Shown: positions 25,328-35,637 of the stretch, in pieces
Layout of the letters: every line of letters begins with the position of its first letter
Position numbering within the stretch: the stretch's first letter is position 1
Source: Desulfatibacillum alkenivorans DSM 16219
GTDB lineage: Bacteria; Desulfobacterota; Desulfobacteria; Desulfobacterales; Desulfatibacillaceae
Assembly (NCBI RefSeq): GCF_900142135.1
Contig: NZ_FQZU01000039.1
Span: forward strand, 1 to 55,280
Length of the DNA: 55,280 nucleotides
Reading direction: 5' to 3'
Notes under the pieces: generated by a model
Told to the model about the DNA's origin: nothing
What the model saw: only the letters and a program-made list of their open reading frames with translations
The model's database searches: none
Program-made: the position numbers and the translations under genes

Positions 25328-28320
25328 ATCAAACCTCCAAAGCGTTTTTTCCACGCATCTTTCATGTCCTGCACTTCCGTACGGATGATTTCATCGCCGC
25401 CCAGGCCCTTAACGGAAAGAACCGGAGCCTCCACAACCTGGCCCACGCAGGCCGCGGGCAGGCCGGCGAAAATTTCTTCAAACCGCTCTTTGTCCGAAGG
25501 CGCTACGGTGAGAATGAACCGGCCCGCGCTTTCGGAATACAGCAGCGCATCGTCCCTGTCCGCGCCCTCGGCCGGAACCTTGGCCAAATCCAGGTCCAGG
25601 CCCAGGCAGCCGGCCATGGAGCACAAGGCCAGGTGCACGGCCAGGCCGCCGCGGTACACGCCGCGCACCGAGGCGGCGCAGTCCTCGGTCATGGCTTTGT
25701 AAAGGGCCTTGTACAGGGCCATATTGGCTTTAGCGTCCACTTTGGGGACGTTCAGGCCCAAGTGGCCGAGGTGTTCGTAATACTCCGAGGCGCCCAACTC
25801 GTTCTTGGTCAGCCCGGCGATGTAAACCAGATCCCCCGGCGCCTTTACATCCATGGTCTTGCAGTGAGCCACGTCGTGGACCAAACCGGTGGTGGTGAAC
25901 TGAAGCGTTTCCAGGGCCGAAACCTTGTGCCGCTCCCCGTAGCGTCCGGGCAGGTGCCCGTCCACGTACATGCTGTCCTTGCCTGAAAGCAGGGGCAGGT
26001 CGTAGGCGTTGCATAAATCCCTCAAGGCCAGGCACGACCGGACCAGTTGGGCCGCCTTGTGCTTGCCGTCGGGGTTTTGTTTTTCGTCGAAAATAATGGT
26101 GGGCCAGCAAAAGTTGTCCACCCCGCCGATTTGTTCGGGATCCGCGCCTACGGCCAGGACTCTCCGCACGGCTTCGTCCATCACGCATGCCGTCATATGA
26201 TAGGCGTCAATGGCCGAGTAGGCGGGCAGCACGGCCTGGGAAATGGCGATGCCGCTTTCCGAGGTCAGCACCGGGCGATACACGGCGCCGTCGCTGGGCG
26301 TGTCCCGCTCCTTGCCCACCAGGGGCTTGATGGCGCTGGTTCCCTGCACTTCGTGGTCGTACTGCCGGGTGATCCATTCTTTGGAGCAGATGTTGGGCCG
26401 GTCAAGCATGTCCAGCAGCAGCATGTTATGATCCGCCGGGGCGGACAGCACCGGCTCCTTCAGGCCGCGCAGCTCGGGCGGAACCCATTCGGCCTCGAAC
26501 TCCCATTGGGGGAAGGCCGCCGTCAGCAGATCCATGTCCACGTAGGCGCAGGTTTCGTCCTTGTATGTGATGTGCAGCTTGCCGGAATCCGTGTAAGTTC
26601 CGATGACCGTGCATTCCACAGCGTGCTTTTTCGCCAGGGCGAAAAATGCCTTTTCATGCTCCGGCTTGATGGAAACGGTCATGCGCTCCTGGGATTCGGA
26701 CACCCAGATTTCCCATTGATCCAGGCCGTCGTATTTAAGGGGAACCTTGGCCAGGTCCACCTTGCAGCCGTCGGAAAAGCGGGCCGATTCGCCCACCGAG
26801 GAGGACAGGCCGCCGCCGCCGTTATCCGTGATAAAGGCGATGAGTCCCTGGTCCCTGGCTTCCAGCAAAAAGTCGTGCATCTTCTTTTGCGTGTATGGGT
26901 CGCCTATCTGAACGTGTCCGGCCGGGGTGTGTTCGGAAAACACCTCGGACGAGGCGGTCACCCCGTGAATGCCGTCCTTGCCGACCCGGCCGCCGCACAT
27001 GACCACCAGCTCGCCGGGGGAGGTGGTTTTTTCTTCGGACGGGCCGCCGTCCACCTTGGCCGGCATAAGGCCCAGGGCGGTGACGAACACCAGGCATTTG
27101 CCCAGGTAGCCGGGGTCAAAGCAAACCTGGCCGAAGGCCGTGGGAATGCCCGATTTGTTGCCGCCGTCCTTCACGCCTTCGATGATGCCGTCCAGCAGAC
27201 GCCTGGGAGTGAGGCGGGGCTTCAAGTCGCCGTCGTAGTCCCGGGGGCCCACGCAGAACCCGTAGGTCCCGGCGATGAGCTTGGAGCCCTTGCCCGTTCC
27301 CATGGGGTCGCGGTAAACGCCGACGATGCCCGTAATGGCGCCGCCGTAGGCTTCCATGTTGCTGGGCGAGTTATGGGTCTCTCCGGTGATGGAGTAATAA
27401 TGGTCGTCGTCGAATTTTCCCACGCCCGCGTTATCCCACAGCACGGATATCACCCAGGGCTTTCGGGCTGCAATGGCTTTGGTGGGATCGCTGATGCAGG
27501 ATTTGAACAGGTTGTCCATGACCATTTTTTCGCCCGTGGCAAGGTCCGTATAAAAGAATTTGCCGCCGAAGGTGTTATGGTTGCAATGGTCGCTGCGCGC
27601 CTGGGAGATGTATTCCAGCTCCACGTCCGTGGGCTCGGAAAGCCCCACTTCCTTGCGGGCTTCCAGGACGTCCTCCCGGAGAAAATAGGAGCGGATCGTG
27701 GGAATGTCGTTGGGGTTGAGCGCCAGGTTCCGTTCGTCGGAAATGCGCATAAGCTCTTCATCGCTGGAAATGGAAACCGTGGACACCGAAGGCTCGTGGT
27801 CCAGCTTAACCTTGGGGATGACGACGCCCACTCCGGTTTTGGGGTCCCACTCCTCCTTGCTGAACACCTTCCATTGCTGAATAATGTCGTTGGCCAGGAT
27901 TTCCTTGGCGATTGTCTCCATGTCCCGCCGGGTCAGGCCTTTTCCCTTGCAGCAATAGCGCATGCTGGTGTACACGGCCTGATCCTTGGTGAATTTCAGG
28001 CCGAACAGGTCTTCAATGGCCTCTACGGCCGTGGCGCCCGGGTTGTCCCTTACGCCGGGCCTGTAACCCACCCAGATCACCCAGTCAAAATCGATTTCCA
28101 GGGGGGCGTAGCTTGAGACCTGAATCACCGGATTAGTAAAGATTTCCGTGCGAAGCCGCTCCAACTGGCCGTCCGACAGGTCCGCGTCCAGGGTCAGGAT
28201 GTTTACGGACCGGACGCTGTCCAGGGCGATGCCGAAATAGCTCTTGGCTTTTTTGGCCACCCCGGCGCCGTGGGCGTCGATCAGTTGCGGTTTCAGACTG
28301 ATTTCAAGGCATGAGGGCAT
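25324..28320 (-). CDS. purL: Phosphoribosylformylglycinamidine synthase, large subunit with N-terminal PurS-like domain
   Basis: A 998-residue protein. Residues about 1-175 carry two small alpha/beta segments (VRSVNILTLDADLSDGQLE and IDFDWVIWVGYRPGVRDNPG) that look like PurS units. The catalytic PurM-like halves follow: ARSDHCNHNTFGG near 240, GETHNSPSNMEAYGG near 315, and later GKDSMYVDG near 770. It forms FGAM from FGAR using ATP and ammonia from PurQ. It lacks the C-terminal glutaminase of the roughly 1300-residue type, since purQ is separate. No separate purS is seen nearby. The promoter should be in the 177 bp shared with tamA. Confidence 0.93.
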   Translation of the reverse strand: MPSCLEISLKPQLIDAHGAGVAKKAKSYFGIALDSVRSVNILTLDADLSDGQLERLRTEIFTNPVIQVSSYAPLEIDFDWVIWVGYRPGVRDNPGATAVEAIEDLFGLKFTKDQAVYTSMRYCCKGKGLTRRDMETIAKEILANDIIQQWKVFSKEEWDPKTGVGVVIPKVKLDHEPSVSTVSISSDEELMRISDERNLALNPNDIPTIRSYFLREDVLEARKEVGLSEPTDVELEYISQARSDHCNHNTFGGKFFYTDLATGEKMVMDNLFKSCISDPTKAIAARKPWVISVLWDNAGVGKFDDDHYYSITGETHNSPSNMEAYGGAITGIVGVYRDPMGTGKGSKLIAGTYGFCVGPRDYDGDLKPRLTPRRLLDGIIEGVKDGGNKSGIPTAFGQVCFDPGYLGKCLVFVTALGLMPAKVDGGPSEEKTTSPGELVVMCGGRVGKDGIHGVTASSEVFSEHTPAGHVQIGDPYTQKKMHDFLLEARDQGLIAFITDNGGGGLSSSVGESARFSDGCKVDLAKVPLKYDGLDQWEIWVSESQERMTVSIKPEHEKAFFALAKKHAVECTVIGTYTDSGKLHITYKDETCAYVDMDLLTAAFPQWEFEAEWVPPELRGLKEPVLSAPADHNMLLLDMLDRPNICSKEWITRQYDHEVQGTSAIKPLVGKERDTPSDGAVYRPVLTSESGIAISQAVLPAYSAIDAYHMTACVMDEAVRRVLAVGADPEQIGGVDNFCWPTIIFDEKQNPDGKHKAAQLVRSCLALRDLCNAYDLPLLSGKDSMYVDGHLPGRYGERHKVSALETLQFTTTGLVHDVAHCKTMDVKAPGDLVYIAGLTKNELGASEYYEHLGHLGLNVPKVDAKANMALYKALYKAMTEDCAASVRGVYRGGLAVHLALCSMAGCLGLDLDLAKVPAEGADRDDALLYSESAGRFILTVAPSDKERFEEIFAGLPAACVGQVVEAPVLSVKGLGGDEIIRTEVQDMKDAWKKRFGGLI

Positions 28321-28497
28321 GACATGAATCCTTTGTTTTATTAGATAGATAATCGCCTGGGGCCAAAATGGAACAGTCCAGGCGTCAAAAACATTGTCTA
28401 TAAAGCCCTTCCTGGCTTGTCAAGAAAAGAAACCCTCGGCCTCCTTGAGGAATCTATGCCTTTATTCGGCTTTAGGGGTGTGATAACATACAGGTTT

Positions 28498-30345
28498 ATG
28501 AAAAGATTGTTTAAAATACATGTGAACCTTTTGCTTTTGTTCATGATTCCAGGTCTGATAGTGGCTTCTCCCGGCAAGGACTGGACTGTCGCCAAGGTAA
28601 AAATTGAAGGCCTGGAAACCGTCTCCGTCAAAAAGGCCAAGGCGGTGCTTTCCGTTCGCCCCGCCAACATCAGGCCTTGGGTGAAAGATCAGGTGTTTAA
28701 CCAATCCCTGGTGGATGCGGACATCAAAAACCTGACCCAGCTTATGGAGCAGGAAGGGTATTTTGAATCCCAAATCGATTACACCCTGGACGAAAATCCG
28801 GATCGGAAAAAGGTTTCGGTCAGGTATAAAGTCACGGAAGGCCCACCGGTTCTGGTGGACTCCATGGACATGGAGGGGCTGGACGGCTTGTCCGAAAAAC
28901 TTCGGGAGGAGATCGTTGAATTCACTCCCCTCAAAAAAGGGGAGCGGCTTCGCACCGAGCCCTACGGCCAGGCCAAAGACAAGATCATCGGCTTATTGAA
29001 CACACACGGCTATCCCCACGCTGCGGTGACCGGTTCCATTATGGTCAACAAGCAGGAAAAGACCGCGGCCGTAACTCTTAAAGTGGAGCCCAAGGGATAT
29101 TATTTGTTCGGACCGGTTTCCGTTGCAGGCCTGGAGAACACCAATCCTAACGTTATTCTTTCCCGCGTGACTTTTGACGAAGGAAAAATGTACACCCGCA
29201 AAGAGCTTGAAGAAACCCAGCGGGAAATATTTTCTTTGGGCTTTCTCTCCAAGGTCGGGGTGAAAACCTCGGAAACCAAAGAGCAGGTGGAAAGCGCGGC
29301 GCCGCCCACGCCGGAGAATCCGGGCAGCCTGCCTTTGGAAATCACCGGGGAGTACAAAAAATTTAAAAGCCTACGGTTCGGAGTCGGATACGGCACCGAA
29401 GAAAAGCTGCGGCTTCAGGCCGGATGGCGGCACAGGCATTTTACATCCCAGGCCACGCAGCTTGATTTATCTGTGAAAACCTCTGAAATCCTGCAAAGCG
29501 CCCAGGCCGAGTTATGGCAGCCCTATTTTTTTTCCAAAAAGCAGGAGTTTAAAAATACGCTCGGCGCCAAGCGGGAAGATGAAATCAGTTACATCGACCT
29601 TTCGTTTTTCAACGAGGCTTCCGTCACCCGTAAGCTGTCCAGATATTGGAGCGGAACCATAGGGCATCAATTGGAGATGCACAGGCCCGAGGAATACTCC
29701 CTGGATCTTCAAGGGGATGAAACCGAAGCGGAAAACAATTACCTGGTTTCGTCCTTGGCTGTAGGCCTGGAAAGAGACTCGCGGCCAAAAGTGCTTATCC
29801 CCCGTTCGGGAACTTTTCTCTCCACCCGGTACTGGTACGGATCTTCCTCGTTGGCCTCTGAAATAGATTACTATAAGGTGTCTGTGGAGGGCTCCATCCT
29901 GATTCCCCTGGGCGAACGTTTTGTGCTGGCCTCCAGGGCCGGTTTCGCCGGAATCGAGACCTTGGAGGATACGGAAACCGTGCCTTTGTTCATGCGTTTG
30001 TTTTCCGGCGGCACGCACAGCGTCCGGGGATACGAATACCAGCACCTGGGGCCTGTGAACGACGACGGAGAATACCTGGGCGGCCAATCCCGGTGGGAGG
30101 GCTCCATAGAGCTGCGGTTCCCCATTTACAAAAAAATTACCGGAGTCGCCTTTACGGACTGCGGTTCTGTTTTGGAAGATCCGTTCTCCTTTGACGGCAG
30201 TTCGTTCCGTTACACGGCCGGCCCCGGCATCCGGTACGAGTCTCCGGTGGGCGCACTGAGCCTGGACGTGGGCTATCAGTTGAACCCCCAGGACGATTAT
30301 GCAGACACATACCGCGTCCATTTCAGCGTTGGCCAGGCGTTTTAA
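28498..30345 (+). CDS. tamA: TamA/BamA-family outer-membrane protein
   Basis: A 615-residue protein. Signal peptide at residues 1-24. Three POTRA domains lie in about 25-280 (VAKVKIEGLETVSVKKAK; YFLFGPVSVAGLENTNPN). A C-terminal 16-strand Omp85 barrel follows, with the lid-lock motif VRGY in SVRGYEYQHLGP near 525 and a final aromatic VGQAF. It sits in the outer membrane and, with TamB downstream, inserts proteins or moves phospholipids. The start at 28498 has only a weak ribosome site; the frame is open upstream to 28417. It is divergent from purL. Confidence 0.9.
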   Translation: MKRLFKIHVNLLLLFMIPGLIVASPGKDWTVAKVKIEGLETVSVKKAKAVLSVRPANIRPWVKDQVFNQSLVDADIKNLTQLMEQEGYFESQIDYTLDENPDRKKVSVRYKVTEGPPVLVDSMDMEGLDGLSEKLREEIVEFTPLKKGERLRTEPYGQAKDKIIGLLNTHGYPHAAVTGSIMVNKQEKTAAVTLKVEPKGYYLFGPVSVAGLENTNPNVILSRVTFDEGKMYTRKELEETQREIFSLGFLSKVGVKTSETKEQVESAAPPTPENPGSLPLEITGEYKKFKSLRFGVGYGTEEKLRLQAGWRHRHFTSQATQLDLSVKTSEILQSAQAELWQPYFFSKKQEFKNTLGAKREDEISYIDLSFFNEASVTRKLSRYWSGTIGHQLEMHRPEEYSLDLQGDETEAENNYLVSSLAVGLERDSRPKVLIPRSGTFLSTRYWYGSSSLASEIDYYKVSVEGSILIPLGERFVLASRAGFAGIETLEDTETVPLFMRLFSGGTHSVRGYEYQHLGPVNDDGEYLGGQSRWEGSIELRFPIYKKITGVAFTDCGSVLEDPFSFDGSSFRYTAGPGIRYESPVGALSLDVGYQLNPQDDYADTYRVHFSVGQAF

Positions 30346-33300
30346 ATGAAACGAATTTTTAAAATATTAGTGTGGGCGCTGCTCGTTTTTTTAATCTTCG
30401 GCTTTGTTGTCGTCCCCCTGGCGCTGCGCACGGATTTCGTCCAGAAGCGGCTTACGCAATACGCGGAAAACGCAACCAAAGACCTGCCCGTCTCCATTTC
30501 CTTTTCGCGAATCATGCCGGACGTCCTATCCCGGGTAACCGTCGAGGGTCTGAAGATATCGGCCAAAGACGAAGTGATTTTTCAGGCGGAGAGCGTCACG
30601 GTGGGGCCTTTACTGCCCGGCGTCCTGGGCGAGGAAATCTCCCTGGGCCGTGTAATCGTGGACAATCCCGCAGTTAGCCTGGTCAGAAACCCGGACGGCT
30701 CGTGGAACGCGGCGTCCTGGTTTCCCCCTTCGGAAGACGAAGTAAATCAGGAAGATAAAGAACCCTTCACACTGGCCCGCTTTCCCGTTTCCATCTCCAA
30801 GGCGGAAATCAAAAACGGCCGGATTCAGGTTAGGGTTTATGCTCAGGACGGCCAAGTTTTGATGGACCAGCCGTTTCAATTGGATTTGAAAGGCCGCCTT
30901 AAGCCCTTTGCCGCCGTGGTGAACAACCTGACCCTGCGGGGAGCCGGCAAGGAGAATGCGGATTCCCTGGCCTGTAAAGGCGTGTACGATCTCAAAGACG
31001 GCGCCGAGACCCAGGTGCAGATTAAAGGGGAATCGCAATCCCTGGCGCAATGGCGGGCTTTGGCGCCCGGCCTGCCGGATTTGAAAAACCTGATAATCTC
31101 CCTGACCGCTCATGGGCCGTTGGATAAGCCTGAATTCACCTATGCTTTGAAGTGCGATCCGGAGCAAACCGTGGAAGGAATAGCGGGTTTGGATTTGACC
31201 CGGGAGGAATTGACGGCGGTGGTCAAGGCCACGGTCAACGGATTGGTTATTGATAAACTGGCCCCAAGCGTCCCTGGAACCGTCAACGGAAAAATTTTCG
31301 CCGGCATGAAAGGCCTGTGGCCAGAAGCGGACATTGAGGTCGATGCTGTGTTGCTTCAGTCCAAGATTTTTACTTACGACATCAGCAGAAGTAACGCATT
31401 TTTAGAGTACAACCGGTCCGGCCATTCCGAGTTGGAATTGACTGCGAATATAAATCAGGCGGAGTTCAAGCTAACGGCCAACGGAAGCGCCAAGGGCCTG
31501 CTGGATCAGGACGCTCCGCTCTCCGTGCAATTTAACTCCGAGGTTCAGAACGCCGATCCCAGGAAGCTGGCCATGGGCGCTCAGGCGCCGTCCGGCGATT
31601 TGAACTTCATCTTGGACGGCCGGGCGGACAAGGAGCCGGGGCAGGGCCTCGCTGAGACGGTTCTTAGCTTTAACGCCGGATTTTCCCCGTCACGCCTGGA
31701 GCAGTTGGAAATCAATTCAGCCTCCATCAAAGGCATCCTGGACGGCCGGGGCGTGGAGGTTCGCTCGGCCAATGTGCAGGGTCACGGCATGGATCTTAGT
31801 CTATCGGGCAAGGTGGATTATGAAGCCCGGGGCCTTGTGAATGCAAAGGCCGAAATAACCGATTTGGCCGGCCTGACCAGCCTGTTCCTGGAGCAGCCTA
31901 TTCCGGGCGCCGCCAACCTAAGCCTGACGGCCAAGGGTGATCTGGCCGATCCTGACATCCAGGGGGAAGTCACGGCTGATCTGCCGGATCTCTCCGGCCC
32001 GAGCGGGCAATTCCTGAAATCCCCTGTCAAAGGCTCGGCGAAAGTCAACCTGAAGGCCAAGGGTAAATGGAAGAACCCAACCATAGACGGCCGGGCGCAG
32101 CTTGCCCTGCCGGATTTATCCGGGCTTGCCGCGCCGTATCTGGAAGACCCGCTTAAGGGCGCGGCCGACGTGGATTTATTCGCCAAAGGCCCGGCCTTGA
32201 ATCCGGCTCTGCACGGCGAAATTTCCATGCGCGGAGTAAAGTATTTGGATTACGCGATTGACCAGGGGGATTTTAGGGTAAAGGCAGCCATAGACCCCAT
32301 GACCGTTTCCGTACAAGGCGACGTCAAATCCTTGAATATGGCGGGGCAAGATTTCGAAGCCCTGGAACTGGACGTGGATCTGGATCACAACGACCTGACC
32401 TTTGCCTTGAATGGAACAGGCGGCGCGGCGGACAGCATAAATGCCACAGGCAGGCTTGCAGGCTATCAGAGGCCTGAAAAGAAGTTGACCTTATCCGGCC
32501 TGGAATCGGTTTATCAAGGCAAGCGGGCCGCGCTTGTCAAACCCGCTGTTTTGGAAATTCTTCCTGATTCCGTAAAAACTTCCGGGTTGGAACTGGTTTG
32601 TGAGGAGCAAATCCTGGAGATCAAGGGAAGCTATGGTTTTGATGGAAACCTGGAGGCCTCCGCAAATCTACCGAATCTGAACCTCTATCGGTTGTCTGAA
32701 ATTTTGCAGTTGTCCAGGCCTATCAACGGGGCCGGAGACGCCTTCCTGGCCGTAAAAGGCTCCCTGGAAAAGCCGGAGGTCAGGTTTGAGGTCAACGCCC
32801 AAGAGGTCAGCATCGACAAGGATTTGCCCGGGCTTTCCCTTCATGCGACGGGAGTTTATGAAAATAGCCTTGCTTTCGTGAGTGCGGATTTGGTTCCGGA
32901 AACCGGCGGCAAGCTGGAATTTAAGTCAACCTGCCCCATGGAACTGGGGCTGCCGTTGAAAGACGATTTTCTGCCCCGCAGCGGATTGCAGGCCTCCATC
33001 AAAGGCCAGGGCCTGGACCTTGCCTTTCTCCCCCAATGGGTGGACGGCCTGGACGTCCTGGAAGGCGTCCTGAGCCTGGAGGCCGCCGCTTCGGGAGATC
33101 CTCGGGCGCCCATATTGCACGGTTCGGCCTCCTTGGCCGCCGGCAACATGGTTGTTAAAGAATGGCAAGATCCCATTACGGATGTGAAAGCCCAATTGGA
33201 ATGGACGCCCGAGCTTGTCGCCATCAAGGATTTGTCCGCGCGCACCCAAAAGGAAGGCGAGCTTCACGGCTCGGGAACCGTGGCCCTGGAGAACTTCAAG

Positions 33301-34275
33301 CCCACGAATTTCAACCTGGCCCTGCAAACCCGCAACTTCGATCTATCTTACTGGAACATGATAACGGCCAGGGCGGATTCGGACTTGAAGCTGGCGGGCT
33401 TGTGGCCGGATATTGACCTGACCGGCCAGGTGAAGGTGGGTAAGGGGGAATTCCGGCTTGACCGTTTTATGGCGGAAATGCGACGCAAGGTGTCTGTGGA
33501 AAAGGACGTGCGCATTGTGGGCGAAGAAGTGGAGGAAAAAGAATCCCCCATCAAGCCCATGGGCCTGGACCTGCAGGTGAGCATAGAAGGCCCCATGTGG
33601 ATACGGGGCGAGGGCGCCCAGATTCAGGCGGGGGGCGACCTGAACGTGACCAAAGAGCGTCAGTCCGAAGCCATACGCACCCGAGGATATCTGGAAACCA
33701 AACGGGGCGTATACGAGTTCCGCGGCAAAAATTTCGACGTGGAAAAAGGACGTGTGGATTTTGTGGGCCTTTATCCGCCCGACCCTATCCTGGAGATCGT
33801 GGCCGCCTACAAAGTAGCCGGCGTGACCATCTATTTGGAGATAGGCGGAACGCCCTCATCCATGATCATCACCCTGTCCGCGGATCCGGAGCTGGACCAG
33901 ACGGATATCGCGTCCTTATTGATTTTCGGGAAAAGGGCCTCGGATCTGAGCAGCGGAGAATCCAAATCCCTGAAAGAGCAGGGCGCCGCCATGCTGGCGG
34001 CCAAGGCCTTGGATGAATTCAAGCAGATTGTGGGCGCGGACGTTCCCGTGGATATGCTGAGCGTGCGCAGCAACGGCGAAGGAAACGGCGGGCAGGATTT
34101 GGTGGTGGGCAAGTATTTGTCGCCCAAGCTGTTTGTGACCTATCGCCGGGGGATTTCTTCCGAAAGCGCCAACGAAGTCCAGTTGCAATATCAACTCACG
34201 CCAAAAATCTCCGTGGAGAGCCAGATCAGCCAATCCGAGTCCGGCGTGGACCTGTTTTGGAATTACGACTATTAA
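30346..34275 (+). CDS. tamB: Translocation and assembly module protein TamB (AsmA-like)
   Basis: A 1309-residue protein. An N-terminal inner-membrane anchor (about 5-28) is followed by an AsmA-like region and a long beta-rich periplasmic part. Three consecutive 42-residue repeats at about 506-631 each read LxGLxxxFLExPxxGxAxxxLxAKG...DP. The DUF490 domain ends the protein (FVGLYPPDPILEIVAAY, TLSADPELDQTDIASLLIFG). It bridges both membranes and partners TamA; AsmA-like proteins are now viewed as lipid conduits. The ATG starts directly after the tamA TAA, so translation is coupled. Confidence 0.92.
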   Translation: MKRIFKILVWALLVFLIFGFVVVPLALRTDFVQKRLTQYAENATKDLPVSISFSRIMPDVLSRVTVEGLKISAKDEVIFQAESVTVGPLLPGVLGEEISLGRVIVDNPAVSLVRNPDGSWNAASWFPPSEDEVNQEDKEPFTLARFPVSISKAEIKNGRIQVRVYAQDGQVLMDQPFQLDLKGRLKPFAAVVNNLTLRGAGKENADSLACKGVYDLKDGAETQVQIKGESQSLAQWRALAPGLPDLKNLIISLTAHGPLDKPEFTYALKCDPEQTVEGIAGLDLTREELTAVVKATVNGLVIDKLAPSVPGTVNGKIFAGMKGLWPEADIEVDAVLLQSKIFTYDISRSNAFLEYNRSGHSELELTANINQAEFKLTANGSAKGLLDQDAPLSVQFNSEVQNADPRKLAMGAQAPSGDLNFILDGRADKEPGQGLAETVLSFNAGFSPSRLEQLEINSASIKGILDGRGVEVRSANVQGHGMDLSLSGKVDYEARGLVNAKAEITDLAGLTSLFLEQPIPGAANLSLTAKGDLADPDIQGEVTADLPDLSGPSGQFLKSPVKGSAKVNLKAKGKWKNPTIDGRAQLALPDLSGLAAPYLEDPLKGAADVDLFAKGPALNPALHGEISMRGVKYLDYAIDQGDFRVKAAIDPMTVSVQGDVKSLNMAGQDFEALELDVDLDHNDLTFALNGTGGAADSINATGRLAGYQRPEKKLTLSGLESVYQGKRAALVKPAVLEILPDSVKTSGLELVCEEQILEIKGSYGFDGNLEASANLPNLNLYRLSEILQLSRPINGAGDAFLAVKGSLEKPEVRFEVNAQEVSIDKDLPGLSLHATGVYENSLAFVSADLVPETGGKLEFKSTCPMELGLPLKDDFLPRSGLQASIKGQGLDLAFLPQWVDGLDVLEGVLSLEAAASGDPRAPILHGSASLAAGNMVVKEWQDPITDVKAQLEWTPELVAIKDLSARTQKEGELHGSGTVALENFKPTNFNLALQTRNFDLSYWNMITARADSDLKLAGLWPDIDLTGQVKVGKGEFRLDRFMAEMRRKVSVEKDVRIVGEEVEEKESPIKPMGLDLQVSIEGPMWIRGEGAQIQAGGDLNVTKERQSEAIRTRGYLETKRGVYEFRGKNFDVEKGRVDFVGLYPPDPILEIVAAYKVAGVTIYLEIGGTPSSMIITLSADPELDQTDIASLLIFGKRASDLSSGESKSLKEQGAAMLAAKALDEFKQIVGADVPVDMLSVRSNGEGNGGQDLVVGKYLSPKLFVTYRRGISSESANEVQLQYQLTPKISVESQISQSESGVDLFWNYDY

Positions 34276-34379
34276 AATGCGAATAATTTGACAGTTTTTT
34301 GAAACCTCTGGTAATCTGAAAATATTGGCGGTGGGGCGCTTTTTCAGCCATTAAGGGATGAGGCAGGGAGATTAACCTG

Positions 34380-35603
34380 GTGATGAAATCTGCGCCAATA
34401 TTGATTGTGGATGACGACCCGGGAGTCCGGCATTTGCTCAAAGAAGGGCTTTCGGCCTGGGATTATCAGGTGATGGAAGCCCAGGACGGTTTGGAAGCCT
34501 GGGAGATCCTGAAAGAAACTCCCGTCACGCTGGTGATCTCGGACTGGATGATGCCCGGCATGGACGGCGTGGAGTTGTGCCGCCGGATTCGTGCGCATCC
34601 TTTTCCCTCCTATGTTTACGTTGTGCTTCTGACGGCAAAATCCCAAAAAGACGACCTGCTCCAGGGCATGGAGGCCGGCGCCGACGACTTTATGGGCAAG
34701 CCCTTTGTCATGGCCGAGCTCAAGGCCAAGCTGGCGGCCGCCAAGCGCATTCTCAACCTGGAGCGCAGCCTGGAGGAGAAAAACGCCAAACTCCAGGACA
34801 TGTACAAAGAGCTTACCCATGCCCAGGACATGCTGAACAAGGACATTGCCGCGGCGGCCTGGATCCAGCAAAGCCTGCTGCCCAATTCCAGCATGGTTTA
34901 CGGCTTTCGCTTCGACTCCCTGTTCATGCCCTGCAAGGTGATCGGCGGCGATATTTTCAATTATTTCCCCGTAGACCGCTACCATCTGGCCTTTTACTCC
35001 CTGGACGTTTCCGGCCACGGAATCCCTGCGGCCATGCTTTCCGTTACGGTCAACAAAACAATCACCAGCATGCCTTTTCACGAGGCCCGCTTTTTTGCGT
35101 GTTCGGACGGCGCCGAATTCAGCCGCAGCATTTCACCCTCCTCCATGGCCAATGAGTTGAACCTGCTTTTTCAGCGCACGGAAACCGTGGAGCAGTATTT
35201 CACCATGGTGTATGGCATTGTGGATCGCAGGAACGGAAATATCATCCTCACCCAGGCGGGTCATCCCTACCCCATTTTAATCCCGGACCAGGGGGAAGCC
35301 CGTTTGTTGGGGAGCGGCGGCCTGCCCGTGGGCCTGCTGCCTGACGCCGAGTTTGCCGAGGACTTGTATAGAATCGACCCCGGCGACAGGTTGTTTTTGT
35401 ATTCGGATGGAATAACGGATTGCCTGGATCGGAAAGGAAATAGATTTTCCCAGGAAAAACTTGTAAACTTTTTATCTGAAAAACGCGACTTGCCTTTAAA
35501 GGACCTGATGCGAAGAATGGGGGAGGAGCTTGTGCATTTCCGCGGAGACCCCAACTTTGAGGACGACGTCTCCCTCATGGCAATGGAGCGGATTAAAGAG
35601 TAA
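34380..35603 (+). CDS. Response regulator with PP2C-type (RsbU/SpoIIE) phosphatase domain
   Basis: A 407-residue protein. Receiver at residues 5-120 (DDD at 11-13, phospho-acceptor D55 in ISDWMMPGMDG, K in FMGKPF). A coiled-coil linker (about 130-165, ERSLEEKNAKLQDM) leads to a PP2C/SpoIIE domain at about 185-400 with GGDIFNYF, LDVSGHGIPAAM and EDDVSLMA metal motifs. It probably dephosphorylates an anti-sigma antagonist in a partner-switching pathway; no STAS or RsbW-like gene lies nearby. Start is the GTG at 34380 or the ATG at 34383; AGGGAG about ten bases upstream favours the GTG. Confidence 0.92.
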   Translation: MMKSAPILIVDDDPGVRHLLKEGLSAWDYQVMEAQDGLEAWEILKETPVTLVISDWMMPGMDGVELCRRIRAHPFPSYVYVVLLTAKSQKDDLLQGMEAGADDFMGKPFVMAELKAKLAAAKRILNLERSLEEKNAKLQDMYKELTHAQDMLNKDIAAAAWIQQSLLPNSSMVYGFRFDSLFMPCKVIGGDIFNYFPVDRYHLAFYSLDVSGHGIPAAMLSVTVNKTITSMPFHEARFFACSDGAEFSRSISPSSMANELNLLFQRTETVEQYFTMVYGIVDRRNGNIILTQAGHPYPILIPDQGEARLLGSGGLPVGLLPDAEFAEDLYRIDPGDRLFLYSDGITDCLDRKGNRFSQEKLVNFLSEKRDLPLKDLMRRMGEELVHFRGDPNFEDDVSLMAMERIKE

Positions 35604-35637
35604 AATCTGATTTGTATTGATGGAAAGGAAAGCCTCC

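Noticed and set aside
26047-28116. A 689-codon plus-strand open frame antisense to purL
   Set aside because: It lies wholly inside purL, lacks motifs and a ribosome site, and follows from the GC-rich third positions of purL.
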